Assembly (NCBI RefSeq): GCF_000429305.1
Contig: NZ_AUBP01000005.1
Coordinates: 1 to 64,000 of the forward strand
From: Desulfovibrio inopinatus DSM 10711
GTDB taxonomy: Bacteria > Desulfobacterota > Desulfovibrionia > Desulfovibrionales > Desulfovibrionaceae
Length of the DNA stretch: 64,000 bases
Direction: 5' to 3'
Positions 45,639-53,936 of the stretch are shown piece after piece; positions within the stretch are counted from its first letter, which is position 1, and each line of letters starts with the position of its first letter. Below the pieces are notes generated by a model that worked only from the letters and a program-made list of their open reading frames with translations, made no database searches and had not been told where the DNA came from. The position numbers and the translations under genes were made by a program.

Positions 45639-47251
45639 GCACAATCAAAATCTACGACACCACTCTGCGAGACGGAGCACAGGCCGAAGACATCAACATA
45701 ACGGCTGAAGATAAAGTTCGTATAGCCAGACGGCTTGACGAACTTGGTGTGCATTATATTGAAGGCGGATGGCCCGGTTCCAACCCAACCGACAAACGCT
45801 TCTTCAAGGACATCAAGAATTACGATTTCAAGTATGCTCAGATTGCAGCGTTTGGCAGCACGCACAACCCCAAAGGGACTGCGGAGAACGACGTCAATCT
45901 GAAAGAGCTTGTGAAGGCGGAAACGCCGGTCATCACGATTTTCGGTAAAAGCTGGGATATTCATGTGACCGATGCCCTTCGCATCACGCTGGATAAAAAC
46001 CTTGATCTTATCTCAAATTCGCTCGGCTACCTGCGACCTCACGCAAAAGAGCTTTTTTTTGATGCCGAACATTTTTTTGATGGGTTCAAGGCGAATCCGG
46101 AATACGCTCTGGCCGCACTCAAGCGTGCGCATGAAAGTTTCGCCGATGTTCTTGTGCTTTGTGATACCAATGGTGGGAACCTGCCGCAAGACATCCACGA
46201 CATTATTACTGCTGTACGCACAGAGTTGCCCAATGCAAAGTTGGGGATTCATACACACAATGACTCGGAACTTGCCGTTGCCAACTCGTTACGCGCCGTT
46301 CGAGCCGGAGCTGTACAAGTTCAGGGAACTATGAACGGATATGGAGAACGTTGTGGGAACGCAAATTTGTGTTCCATCATTCCCAATATCGAAATCAAGA
46401 TGGGAATGACGTGTCTCCCCGAGGGACACCTCAAACTTCTTGCCCCCACGGCGAAATTCGTTTCCGAAGTCTGCAACCTGATTCCGCTTTCACGGCAGCC
46501 TTATGTCGGAGATTCGGCATTTGCCCACAAAGCAGGCATCCATGTGAGTGCAGTTCAAAAGAACCCGCTGACGTATGAGCATATTCGTCCAAAAATTGTT
46601 GGTAATAAACAGCGTATTCTTTTGTCCGACCAAGCCGGCCAAAGCAATATTCTTGTCAAAGCCAGACAATATGGATTCCATCTGGACAAAAACGACCCCT
46701 TTGTTCAGGAATTGCTTTCCATCATCAAAGAACGCGAAAGCATGGGATACGAGTTTACTGCTGCTGAAGCCTCGTTTGAACTTCTCCTCAACCGTGTGCT
46801 TGGGCGTGCTCGTCGGTATTTCACCATGCTTAAATACCGCATTATTGATTGGAAACAAATCGACTGCGATGAACCGTTGACTGAAGCTACGGTCAAAATC
46901 AAAGTGGGCGGAAAAGAAGAACATACAGCAGCGTCCGGGCGTGGCCCCGTCAATGCTTTGGACATTGCCTTACGCAAAGCATTGCAGGGCTTCTATCCTA
47001 AGCTCTCTGAAATGCGGCTTTTGGACTTCAAGGTCCGTGTTCTCTCGGCAACGCAACGCGAAGATGGCGGCACGGCTTCACATGTCCGGGTACTCTGTGA
47101 ATCGGGTGACAATAAAGAACGCTGGGTAACGGTGGGTGTCTCTCACAATGTCATTGAAGCGAGTTGGCAAGCATTGGAAGATGCAATCAACTACAAACTC
47201 TTCAAGGACGACAAAGACAAACTCACCCAAGCTCTCAAAGACAATAACTAG
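45635..47251 (+). CDS. cimA: (R)-citramalate synthase
   Basis: Condenses pyruvate and acetyl-CoA to citramalate, giving 2-oxobutyrate for isoleucine without threonine. The 538 residues carry the DRE-TIM start IKIYDTTLRDGAQAEDINI, the HTHNDSELAVANS metal-binding motif and, after about residue 350, a LeuA-type regulatory domain (VKIKVGGKEEHTAASGRGPVNAL). It groups with the CimA family rather than 2-isopropylmalate synthase, judged by length and the GAQAEDI variant. It ends the pdxJ-led unit. Confidence 0.92.
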   Translation: MSTIKIYDTTLRDGAQAEDINITAEDKVRIARRLDELGVHYIEGGWPGSNPTDKRFFKDIKNYDFKYAQIAAFGSTHNPKGTAENDVNLKELVKAETPVITIFGKSWDIHVTDALRITLDKNLDLISNSLGYLRPHAKELFFDAEHFFDGFKANPEYALAALKRAHESFADVLVLCDTNGGNLPQDIHDIITAVRTELPNAKLGIHTHNDSELAVANSLRAVRAGAVQVQGTMNGYGERCGNANLCSIIPNIEIKMGMTCLPEGHLKLLAPTAKFVSEVCNLIPLSRQPYVGDSAFAHKAGIHVSAVQKNPLTYEHIRPKIVGNKQRILLSDQAGQSNILVKARQYGFHLDKNDPFVQELLSIIKERESMGYEFTAAEASFELLLNRVLGRARRYFTMLKYRIIDWKQIDCDEPLTEATVKIKVGGKEEHTAASGRGPVNALDIALRKALQGFYPKLSEMRLLDFKVRVLSATQREDGGTASHVRVLCESGDNKERWVTVGVSHNVIEASWQALEDAINYKLFKDDKDKLTQALKDNN

Positions 47252-47265
47252 CCTGTGATTTCCGG

Positions 47266-47292
47266 GGGCCGTCATGCTGGCGGCCCTACTGT
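47266..47292 (+). terminator. Terminator after cimA
   Basis: GGGCCGTCA (47266-47274) pairs with TGGCGGCCC (47278-47286), one G-T wobble, around a TGC loop, then TACTGTTTTC. It lies 15 bases after the cimA stop and shows that the following acyltransferase does not start at the upstream GTG at 47255. Confidence 0.75.
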
Positions 47293-47377
47293 TTTCAAAC
47301 AGGTGAATCCTTGTCGACACGGCCGCCCCAAACAGACCGCTGGGATTCCAAACTCTCGAGCAAGACAACAAACACAT

Positions 47378-48448
47378 ATGGGTGTTCTTCGCTACTTTCT
47401 CGCTTGCATTGTCATTATTAACCACTCGGCTCCGCTTTTTGGATTTGTCTTCACGGACGCCTACGTTGCCCTTAAAATTTTCTTCATTATTTCAGGCTTC
47501 TATATGTCGCTTATTCTTAGTAATAAGTATACGGGGCCTGGAAGTTATCAACTTTTTCTCACGAACAGATTGCTTCGTCTTTTCCCCACGTACCTTGCTG
47601 TCTTTGTCCTGTGCATACTCTTTTCTTTAGCAAGCCATTTTATCCTCAATAAATGGTTTTTCCTTGGGACATGGATAACATATTGGAAAGATATGAAGCC
47701 ATTGAGTGTCTTCTATATGCTCTTTTCAAACCTCGCAATTGTGGGGCAAGATCTGTGTTTTTTCACAGAGTTGGCACCATCAGGTTCCATGGCGTTCTCC
47801 ACAGATGCTTTGTTCGCTCCAATCCCTATGTGGATATTTTTGATTGTACCGCAGGCCTGGACGTTAAATCTGGAAATCATGTTCTACCTGCTTGCTCCTT
47901 TTCTCGTTCGCCGCCGCTTTCCCCTTCTGTTCGCTCTCATTATGTTCAGCGCAGTTTTGCGTGTTTTTTTCGAGGCCACGACTCTTCCATACGATCCGTG
48001 GCGAATGCGTTTTTTCCCTGCTGAATTTTGCTTTTTTCTCCTTGGCATTTTAAGTCATAGAATCTACCGGGGACTGGATCGCATCCGTTTATCTCGCCGT
48101 TTGGAAAACATGATCATTGCATTCTATTTCGCGTGCCTCTTTTTCTATCAATACCTTCCTGCCAACAAGCTCAAGGAAACGTTTATCTTTGGTCTCTCCG
48201 TTCTTGTTATCCCACTGCTTTTTGCCCGTACCAAACATAATCGCCTTGACCGAACAATCGGCGAACTGTCTTACCCCATGTACATTTCTCAATTCTTCAC
48301 CATTGCCATGGTGCAATTTTACTGGGGAATGCATCAATATGCCTTGGTTTCTCTCATCGTGACCACTCTTCTTTCCATAGGACTCAATGAAGTGGTCATG
48401 AAACCAGTGGAACGATATCGGCAGAAACGACTTTACGCCACGCTGTAA
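47378..48448 (+). CDS. Acyltransferase 3 family membrane protein
   Basis: A 356-residue integral membrane protein with about ten hydrophobic segments. The start GVLRYFLACIVIINHS contains the His typical of acyltransferase 3 active sites. ALKIFFIISGFYMSLI is the second family signature, followed by the basic FLTNRLLRLFPTYL. Such proteins acylate surface polysaccharides, O-antigen or exported sugars. The start is placed after the cimA terminator; no strong ribosome binding site is visible. No polysaccharide genes are adjacent, so the acceptor is unknown. Confidence 0.87.
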   Translation: MGVLRYFLACIVIINHSAPLFGFVFTDAYVALKIFFIISGFYMSLILSNKYTGPGSYQLFLTNRLLRLFPTYLAVFVLCILFSLASHFILNKWFFLGTWITYWKDMKPLSVFYMLFSNLAIVGQDLCFFTELAPSGSMAFSTDALFAPIPMWIFLIVPQAWTLNLEIMFYLLAPFLVRRRFPLLFALIMFSAVLRVFFEATTLPYDPWRMRFFPAEFCFFLLGILSHRIYRGLDRIRLSRRLENMIIAFYFACLFFYQYLPANKLKETFIFGLSVLVIPLLFARTKHNRLDRTIGELSYPMYISQFFTIAMVQFYWGMHQYALVSLIVTTLLSIGLNEVVMKPVERYRQKRLYATL

Positions 48449-48543
48449 CGCTCACCCAACGACAACGGCGGCATGGAGTACATTCATTCCATGCCGCCGA
48501 ATTCTGTGCCGTGATTGCTCATGACATTTATAAGAGCGCACTA

Positions 48544-49266
48544 TCATAAATACCAACGCCAGTTTCGACCTGCCAAATAGAGATCTTTGAGCGTTGTCAT
48601 ACGTCCCTTGCCCCAATTTTTTCTCAACTGCTTGACGAGGAAGAGAAACAGATAGGCAGTTTGCAAAGCGTCTTGCAGCGAATCATGTGGGGTAAATTCA
48701 GGAAGTCCATACTTTTTTGTCAGATCGGCCAAATTATACGAAAGGGACAGGTCAAAACGTCGATAATAATTCCCCCACAACTCCTCATCATACACTTTGG
48801 CGAGAAACAGCGTATCGAGACAAGGATTCTTCAGACCAACACCATATAATCGAACACACGCCGCATTGAGAAATCCCATATCGAGTCCAACATGATGTCC
48901 AACGATGAGGCTATCACCCAGATAATTAATAAACGCGGGAAGAACATCGCATTCACGCGGCGCTTGAGCTACATCGTCTGGCGTGATGTGGTGGATAAGG
49001 GTAGAAAACTTTGGAATGTTGCGGTCGGGCTTCATAAGACACGAAAAAGCATCTGCCGGGTGCAAAACGAGATTTTTAATACGCACGGCTCCGATAGATA
49101 CCAACGCATCACGTTTGACAGACAGTCCTGTGAGTTCCGTATCAACAATAGCAAATTCATATTCATCCAAAGGACGTTTCTGATCAAAGCGCCGAAACGC
49201 ATTATGATTTTTAGCCATTAATTCCGGTAAGGGATGACGTGAAAATAATTGTCGAAGCCAGTGCAT
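48544..49266 (-). CDS. DnaQ-family 3'-5' exonuclease
   Basis: A 240-residue DEDDh exonuclease. Exo I is AIVDTELTGLSVKRD (catalytic DxE), exo II is in IVGHHVGLDMGFLNAA, and exo III is PHDSLQDALQT with the His of the DEDDh class. It lacks other polymerase III parts, so it is an epsilon-like domain protein and not necessarily the replicative proofreader. The ATG at 49266 is preferred to a TTG at 49284. It follows the cNMP/CBS/nucleotidyltransferase gene closely; that pairing beside VC_2705-type symporters recurs in several bacteria. Confidence 0.86.
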   Translation of the reverse strand: MHWLRQLFSRHPLPELMAKNHNAFRRFDQKRPLDEYEFAIVDTELTGLSVKRDALVSIGAVRIKNLVLHPADAFSCLMKPDRNIPKFSTLIHHITPDDVAQAPRECDVLPAFINYLGDSLIVGHHVGLDMGFLNAACVRLYGVGLKNPCLDTLFLAKVYDEELWGNYYRRFDLSLSYNLADLTKKYGLPEFTPHDSLQDALQTAYLFLFLVKQLRKNWGKGRMTTLKDLYLAGRNWRWYL

Positions 49267-49295
49267 ACTGTATGTAATCCTCAATATGAAAATTC

Positions 49296-51221
49296 TTATG
49301 AGAGTGACAAATGATAGGCATCGTTCACGTGAGCCTGAATGCGACCGATAACGGCGAACGCTTGTTTAAGTGTGCGCTTTTCCAATTCAGACAATCGAGA
49401 GGGCTCGATATGATTATTTGGGGGAACACCCTGCTCCACACGCTCTAACTGGTGCACCAGGCGCAAATGCAATAAGAACTCAAAAGCTTCCGTTGATGCC
49501 TGATACAAATCATCGGGCAGCAGTCCCTTCTCATGTACAAGCTGCAGGCGAAGGAGTGTTCCGGTCTCGGATATACCGGCGTGCAAGGCCAAAACACGGG
49601 CGAAATCCGTCAATGGTAATAAGCCACGCGCTTTGATATCGAGCGTATTTCGGTGTTCTCCGTCTTTTTCCACAATAAAATTGTTGAAAAAAGACAACGG
49701 GGGTCTGCTCTTGAGACAATCCTGCGCCAAGTAGCGCAAAAAAACGTCATTCTCACGTGTAAGAGCAATAACATGGCGGCGTAAATCTTCGGCTAATGCA
49801 ACATGACCATGCCCGCCACGAAAATCAAAAAAGATGGAAGCGTGCATCACGTCTTGCGGATGCGGCACATGAACCCAGTCATCAAAGATACGTTTCCATG
49901 CAGAAAGCGAGTTGCGCCATGCAGGATTGGACGCCATAATCTCCCCGTTGCATCGAGGATATCCGCATTTGACGAGTTCTTCAGTGACGCGTTGTGAAAA
50001 CGCTTCAAAATAAATGTTTGCCGCTCTCTCTAAAAAGTCCTCCTCACAATCCGCGTAGACAAGCGCATTGTCTTGGTCCGTCGCAAAAGTTTGCTCCCGG
50101 CGCCCTTCACTCCCCATGAACAGAAAACAATACGAAACCGGAGCCGGACCAATTTCCTGGGAGACGAGGTGAAGCACCCGTTCCACAATGAGATCGTTTA
50201 TGATGGCAATCATTCTGGTGATATTGCCGGCTTTGGCTCCCTCTTCAACGAGATTGCGTACCATTTGCGGCACCTTTTCCGCCATGGGATACAGCTCATC
50301 CAGACGTTCGCGCGACCGAATCTCGCGAAACAATGACATGGGTGATTTCCCTTGCAAAACCATGATATCATGTGATGTGAGCACGCCGATAACATCACCA
50401 TTCCGTGTCACACTCAGGTGATGAATCTGACCGGTCATCATTTTGAGCAATGCATCGAAACAGACGTGATGACTTTCAATAGAAGCAACCGGTGTGGACA
50501 TAATTGTTTCCACGCCAGCCGACGAATCAATGCCGAGCGCCAATGCCATGCGTAAATCTTTATCTGTTACAATTCCGGAAACCGCACCTGACGGCTCTCG
50601 AACCAATAGCGAACCGACATTTTGTTTGAGCATATCCCGGGCAGCCCGTTGAATACTTCGTCCAAAATCGACGGTAACAGCCGGCCTGGACACCACGTCT
50701 CCTACTCGCTTACTGAAGAGATAAAATGAACCCTCTTCACGTATAAACGACTTTCGTCGACGCATTTCTACAAATGCTTTTGACAAGTAGTCCCGAGACA
50801 AGACCTTCAAATAATAGTTGGCAATGACTGGTTGCGTTTCAGCTATGTCAAGAAATGTCTGCTTATGAAGCTTGATAACAAACGTATCCTCAATGGTTTC
50901 CACACAGACGTCGGACGATCCATGACGAAATATAGCTGTGGCACCAAAGGTGGTTCCTTCTCCTCGAAAATCAAGAAGTGTCACCGTTCCTTCATCGTCA
51001 CGAACAAATAAACGCACGCCACCACGCTGAATAAGATACAAGGCATCAACGACCGCCTGTCCCTGCTCTATCACGATGGTTTGTCTAGGATAAAAATCTA
51101 TCGTGCACTGTTTGGCTAAGGTCATGAGCATTGTCGAATCAAGAAAACGAAAAGGCAGGGTTTGTGCCAGAAAATCCCTAACAAAAACAGGGTCGGCGTC
51201 GGGCAAATCATGGCTAGACAT
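49296..51221 (-). CDS. cNMP-binding/CBS/DUF294 nucleotidyltransferase-like signalling protein
   Basis: A 641-residue cytoplasmic protein with four parts. First is a cyclic-nucleotide-binding domain (about residues 20-140, with FYPRQTIVIEQGQ and GEGTTFGATAIF). A CBS pair follows at about 165-290. Third is a DUF294 nucleotidyltransferase-like domain at about 305-450; FMGSEGRREQTFATDQDNAL resembles the GlnD uridylyltransferase site. Last is a C-terminal substrate-binding-like helical domain. It probably senses nucleotides and may modify or control the adjacent symporter; this is inference. An extended -10 promoter and a GGAGAG ribosome binding site precede it. Confidence 0.88.
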   Translation of the reverse strand: MSSHDLPDADPVFVRDFLAQTLPFRFLDSTMLMTLAKQCTIDFYPRQTIVIEQGQAVVDALYLIQRGGVRLFVRDDEGTVTLLDFRGEGTTFGATAIFRHGSSDVCVETIEDTFVIKLHKQTFLDIAETQPVIANYYLKVLSRDYLSKAFVEMRRRKSFIREEGSFYLFSKRVGDVVSRPAVTVDFGRSIQRAARDMLKQNVGSLLVREPSGAVSGIVTDKDLRMALALGIDSSAGVETIMSTPVASIESHHVCFDALLKMMTGQIHHLSVTRNGDVIGVLTSHDIMVLQGKSPMSLFREIRSRERLDELYPMAEKVPQMVRNLVEEGAKAGNITRMIAIINDLIVERVLHLVSQEIGPAPVSYCFLFMGSEGRREQTFATDQDNALVYADCEEDFLERAANIYFEAFSQRVTEELVKCGYPRCNGEIMASNPAWRNSLSAWKRIFDDWVHVPHPQDVMHASIFFDFRGGHGHVALAEDLRRHVIALTRENDVFLRYLAQDCLKSRPPLSFFNNFIVEKDGEHRNTLDIKARGLLPLTDFARVLALHAGISETGTLLRLQLVHEKGLLPDDLYQASTEAFEFLLHLRLVHQLERVEQGVPPNNHIEPSRLSELEKRTLKQAFAVIGRIQAHVNDAYHLSLS

Positions 51222-51249
51222 GGAACACTCTCCGACGAGGTTAGACGGT

Positions 51250-51265
51250 CTTTTCCATTATACCA
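51250..51265 (-). promoter_or_regulatory. Extended -10 promoter for the DUF294 gene
   Basis: The minus strand reads TATGGTATAATGG, a perfect TATAAT (51257-51262) preceded by TGG, the extended -10 arrangement. It lies about 35 bp before the start and immediately after the hairpin at 51290-51320. No -35 box at 17 bp is evident. Confidence 0.6.
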
Positions 51266-51289
51266 TAGCCCTTCTCTCTCATCACGCAA

Positions 51290-51320
51290 ACACCGCCGTC
51301 GCTTTTTTCGACGGCGGTGT
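51290..51320 (-). terminator. Hairpin after the symporter gene
   Basis: A perfect 12-bp stem (51290-51301 with 51309-51320; core CACCGCCGTCG) encloses a 7-nt loop that is A-rich on the minus strand. It is followed by GTTTGCG, only a weak U tail. It could be a partial terminator separating the symporter message from the regulator message. Confidence 0.65.
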
Positions 51321-51362
51321 ACGGATATGACATTAATGATTGAAAACGACGTTCTTGTATTG

Positions 51363-53138
51363 TTAGTGATCCACGGCGGCGCCTGCTCCGCGCGGAATGC
51401 GCACACTTTCCACCATCTCGCTGATTTCTTCTGGCGGAGGCGACGTCATCAAAGAGATGACGATTGTCACCATAAAGTTGATGGCCATGCCCACGGCACC
51501 GATGCCCTCAGGGCTGATGCCGAAGAACCACGGAGCAACCCCCATGAATTTTGTTTGCACAATATAGAACATCGTAAACCCAATACCAGACACCATTCCC
51601 CAAATTGCTCCCTGTCGATTGGCTCGCTTCCAGAAGATACCCAGCACGAGAATGGGGAAAAAGGATGATGCGCCGAGTCCAAACGCCAACGCCACCACTT
51701 GTGCCACGAATCCGGGCGGATTAATGCCGAAATAGCCGGCGATACACACCGCCACCCCGATCATGATGCGGCCGAGCATGAGTCGTTGTTTCTCCGAAGC
51801 CTGCCGATTGATGATGCGATAATACAGGTCATGAGAGATGCTCGACGCAATAACCAGCAACAATCCCGATGCCGTCGACAGCGCCGCAGCAAGTCCACCA
51901 GCAGCCACCAACGCGATAACCCAAGCCGGCAATTTGGCAATTTCCGGGTTAGCAAGCACCATAATATCACGATCAACGTACAGCTCGTTGGGGCTATCGG
52001 TCGGTGTGTTCGACAACAACGGTTGCCCAAACGCGCCCACCTGGCCGGTAAATTGCGGTGTTCCGGTAAACGCCTTCCCTGCACGATATTCAATCAGTCC
52101 ATCACCGTTTTTGTCCAACCAGGCAATGAGCCCGGTTTTTTCCCAGTTCAAAAACCAGGACGGTGCATTTTCATATGGCACGTTATTCAACGACTTAATC
52201 ATGTTGTATCGGGCAAACGAAGCCACTGCCGGTGCCGACGTGTAGAGAATCGCGATGAACAAGATTGCGTAAAATGCCGACAAACGAGCTGCTTTCACAC
52301 TCGGCACGGTGTAAAACCGGATAATAACGTGCGGCAATCCGGCCGTCCCCACCATGAGCGCCATGGTAATCGCCATGACATCAATCATCGACTTGTTTCC
52401 CGGACCAAAAGCTGATGTATATTGCGTAAAACCGAGATCAACGCTGACTTTATTCAACGTATCAAGCAGATACGCTCCTGCATCCGTGCCTGAAGCAATG
52501 GTGTCACCAAAACCGAGCTGTGGAATTGGATTCCCCGTAATCTTCAACGAAATCGCCACGGCTGGAATGAGAAACGCCAGAATGAGCACGCAGTATTGCG
52601 CCACCTGGGTCCACGTGATGCCTTTCATACCGCCCAATCCGGAGTACAAAAACACTATGGCCATCCCGATATAGACTCCGGTATCCACGTCGACTTCGAG
52701 AAAACGACTGAACACAATGCCCACCCCGCGCATTTGACCAGCGACGTACGTCAAGGAGACAAACACGGCACAGATCAATGCCACAACACGAGCTGTTGAC
52801 GAATAATACCGGTCTCCCACGAAATCAGGCACGGTAAACTTGCCGAACTTGCGCAGATACGGCGCCAACAGCAATGCCAGTAAAACATATCCTCCAGTCC
52901 AGCCCATGAGATAAATACAGCCGGTATATCCCATGAACGAAATGAGGCCAGCCATGGAAATAAATGATGCTGCACTCATCCAATCTGCTGCAGTGGCCAT
53001 TCCATTGGCAAGCGGAGGCACCCCTCCGCCGGCAACGTAGAATCCTTTTGTATCCTTAACACGCGACATCCAAGCAATGCTCAAATAGATGCTGAACGTC
53101 ACTCCCACCATGATATATGTCCAAGCCATGATCGACAT
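51363..53138 (-). CDS. Sodium:solute symporter, VC_2705/ActP type, large subunit
   Basis: A 591-residue membrane protein of the SSS family with about 13 hydrophobic segments. The start MAWTYIMVGVTFSIYLSIAW and the SFISMAGLISFMGYTG and SYVAGQMRGVGIVFSRF-type helices (the latter reading LTYVAGQMRG) are typical of acetate/monocarboxylate permeases. A central loop of about 80 residues (about 320-400) contains DKNGDGLIEYRAG, an EF-hand-like sequence. The transported substrate is likely a short organic acid. AGAGGTG precedes the ATG. It lies 27 bp after its small subunit. Confidence 0.92.
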   Translation of the reverse strand: MSIMAWTYIMVGVTFSIYLSIAWMSRVKDTKGFYVAGGGVPPLANGMATAADWMSAASFISMAGLISFMGYTGCIYLMGWTGGYVLLALLLAPYLRKFGKFTVPDFVGDRYYSSTARVVALICAVFVSLTYVAGQMRGVGIVFSRFLEVDVDTGVYIGMAIVFLYSGLGGMKGITWTQVAQYCVLILAFLIPAVAISLKITGNPIPQLGFGDTIASGTDAGAYLLDTLNKVSVDLGFTQYTSAFGPGNKSMIDVMAITMALMVGTAGLPHVIIRFYTVPSVKAARLSAFYAILFIAILYTSAPAVASFARYNMIKSLNNVPYENAPSWFLNWEKTGLIAWLDKNGDGLIEYRAGKAFTGTPQFTGQVGAFGQPLLSNTPTDSPNELYVDRDIMVLANPEIAKLPAWVIALVAAGGLAAALSTASGLLLVIASSISHDLYYRIINRQASEKQRLMLGRIMIGVAVCIAGYFGINPPGFVAQVVALAFGLGASSFFPILVLGIFWKRANRQGAIWGMVSGIGFTMFYIVQTKFMGVAPWFFGISPEGIGAVGMAINFMVTIVISLMTSPPPEEISEMVESVRIPRGAGAAVDH

Positions 53139-53165
53139 GAGACACCTCTTTTTTATACGTATGAA

Positions 53166-53423
53166 TTACTCGTGGACGTCGAATTCTTTGTCGAGCCTGG
53201 ACATGAGAATGTAGTACGCCAAAATAATGAGAACAAAAGCGAAGATCGATCCTTGTTGAGCAAACCAAAATCCCAATGGAAATCCTCCAAGATGGAATGC
53301 ATTGAGCTGGCTCACAAGCAAAATTCCAAATACATACGAAACGAGAGCCCAAATAGACAGGAGGACAACCATATATGTCAGGTTCTTCTTCCAATATGCT
53401 TGCATTTTTTCGTTCTTTTTCAT
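53166..53423 (-). CDS. Symporter small subunit (DUF4212)
   Basis: An 85-residue protein with two transmembrane segments (about 17-38 and 57-75) and charged ends, matching the small subunit that accompanies VC_2705-type sodium:solute symporters. It contains YWKKNLTYMVVLLSIWALVSY and GFPLGFWFAQQGSIF, the conserved family features. The ATG at 53423 has AGGAG seven bases upstream; the open frame continues far upstream but overlaps the next gene out of frame. Confidence 0.93.
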   Translation of the reverse strand: MKKNEKMQAYWKKNLTYMVVLLSIWALVSYVFGILLVSQLNAFHLGGFPLGFWFAQQGSIFAFVLIILAYYILMSRLDKEFDVHE

Positions 53424-53460
53424 GTCTGTCTCCTGTTTAAGAGTTTGGGGAAATAAGGGC

Positions 53461-53664
53461 TCAGACGAACACAATGCCGACGAATGCCATAACAGCCATG
53501 CCATACCGCATGACGTCATTGACATGATAAGAAAGAAAACCGCGCTTGATTTGCGATGAAACAGTAACACTGTCGAAATTCGTCATATCGACGCATTCTG
53601 CTCTCTGCATTTGCATATTCATGGAGTCACCAAAGACACCATATGTGGTGTGTTGCTGTGTCAT
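53461..53664 (-). CDS. 67-residue membrane peptide upstream of the symporter
   Basis: Starts at an ATG with a strong TTGGAGG five bases upstream. The polar N-terminal 50 residues include three Met close together (SMNMQM). They are followed by a single hydrophobic stretch at about 53-67 that runs to the very C terminus, as in a tail-anchored peptide. I do not recognise a family. Its stop is 37 bp before the DUF4212 gene, so it heads the symporter operon and could be an accessory peptide. The alternative ATG four codons earlier overlaps the ribosome binding site and is less likely. Confidence 0.6.
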   Translation of the reverse strand: MTQQHTTYGVFGDSMNMQMQRAECVDMTNFDSVTVSSQIKRGFLSYHVNDVMRYGMAVMAFVGIVFV

Positions 53665-53847
53665 GAAAGCCTCCAAGGTTGCGGTTTCTTCATGCCTTCC
53701 TTTCTAGCAAGCAACACAACAATATTGCATACGGTTTTCGGTCAGTGGTCGGAAATCCTCGACAATTTCAAACACGAAATTTCAAAGCCACTGACAGTCC
53801 GTTTAGAACCGTTCACCGTGATCAATCCCCCTTTGAACGCACACAAA

Positions 53848-53876
53848 AAAAGGAGTCACATTGTGCGACTCCTTTT
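53848..53876 (-). terminator. Terminator of the Bat operon
   Basis: AAAAGGAGTC (53848-53857) pairs with GACTCCTTTT (53867-53876). On the minus strand the stem is followed by a run of T. It lies 60 bp beyond the stop of the last bat gene and separates that operon from the symporter operon. Confidence 0.88.
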
Positions 53877-53936
53877 GTGGATTGCCATTCACCGGTGCAG
53901 ATGCACCGCTGGACGGAATATGCTTTCAGAAAAGAA

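Noticed and set aside
45176-45964. 262-codon minus-strand open frame
   Set aside because: Antisense to lysC and cimA, both certain genes. No recognisable protein features.
47255-47377. N-terminal extension of the acyltransferase to the GTG at 47255
   Set aside because: The segment runs through the cimA terminator hairpin and its translation (Gly, Arg and Pro rich) is not protein-like for this family.
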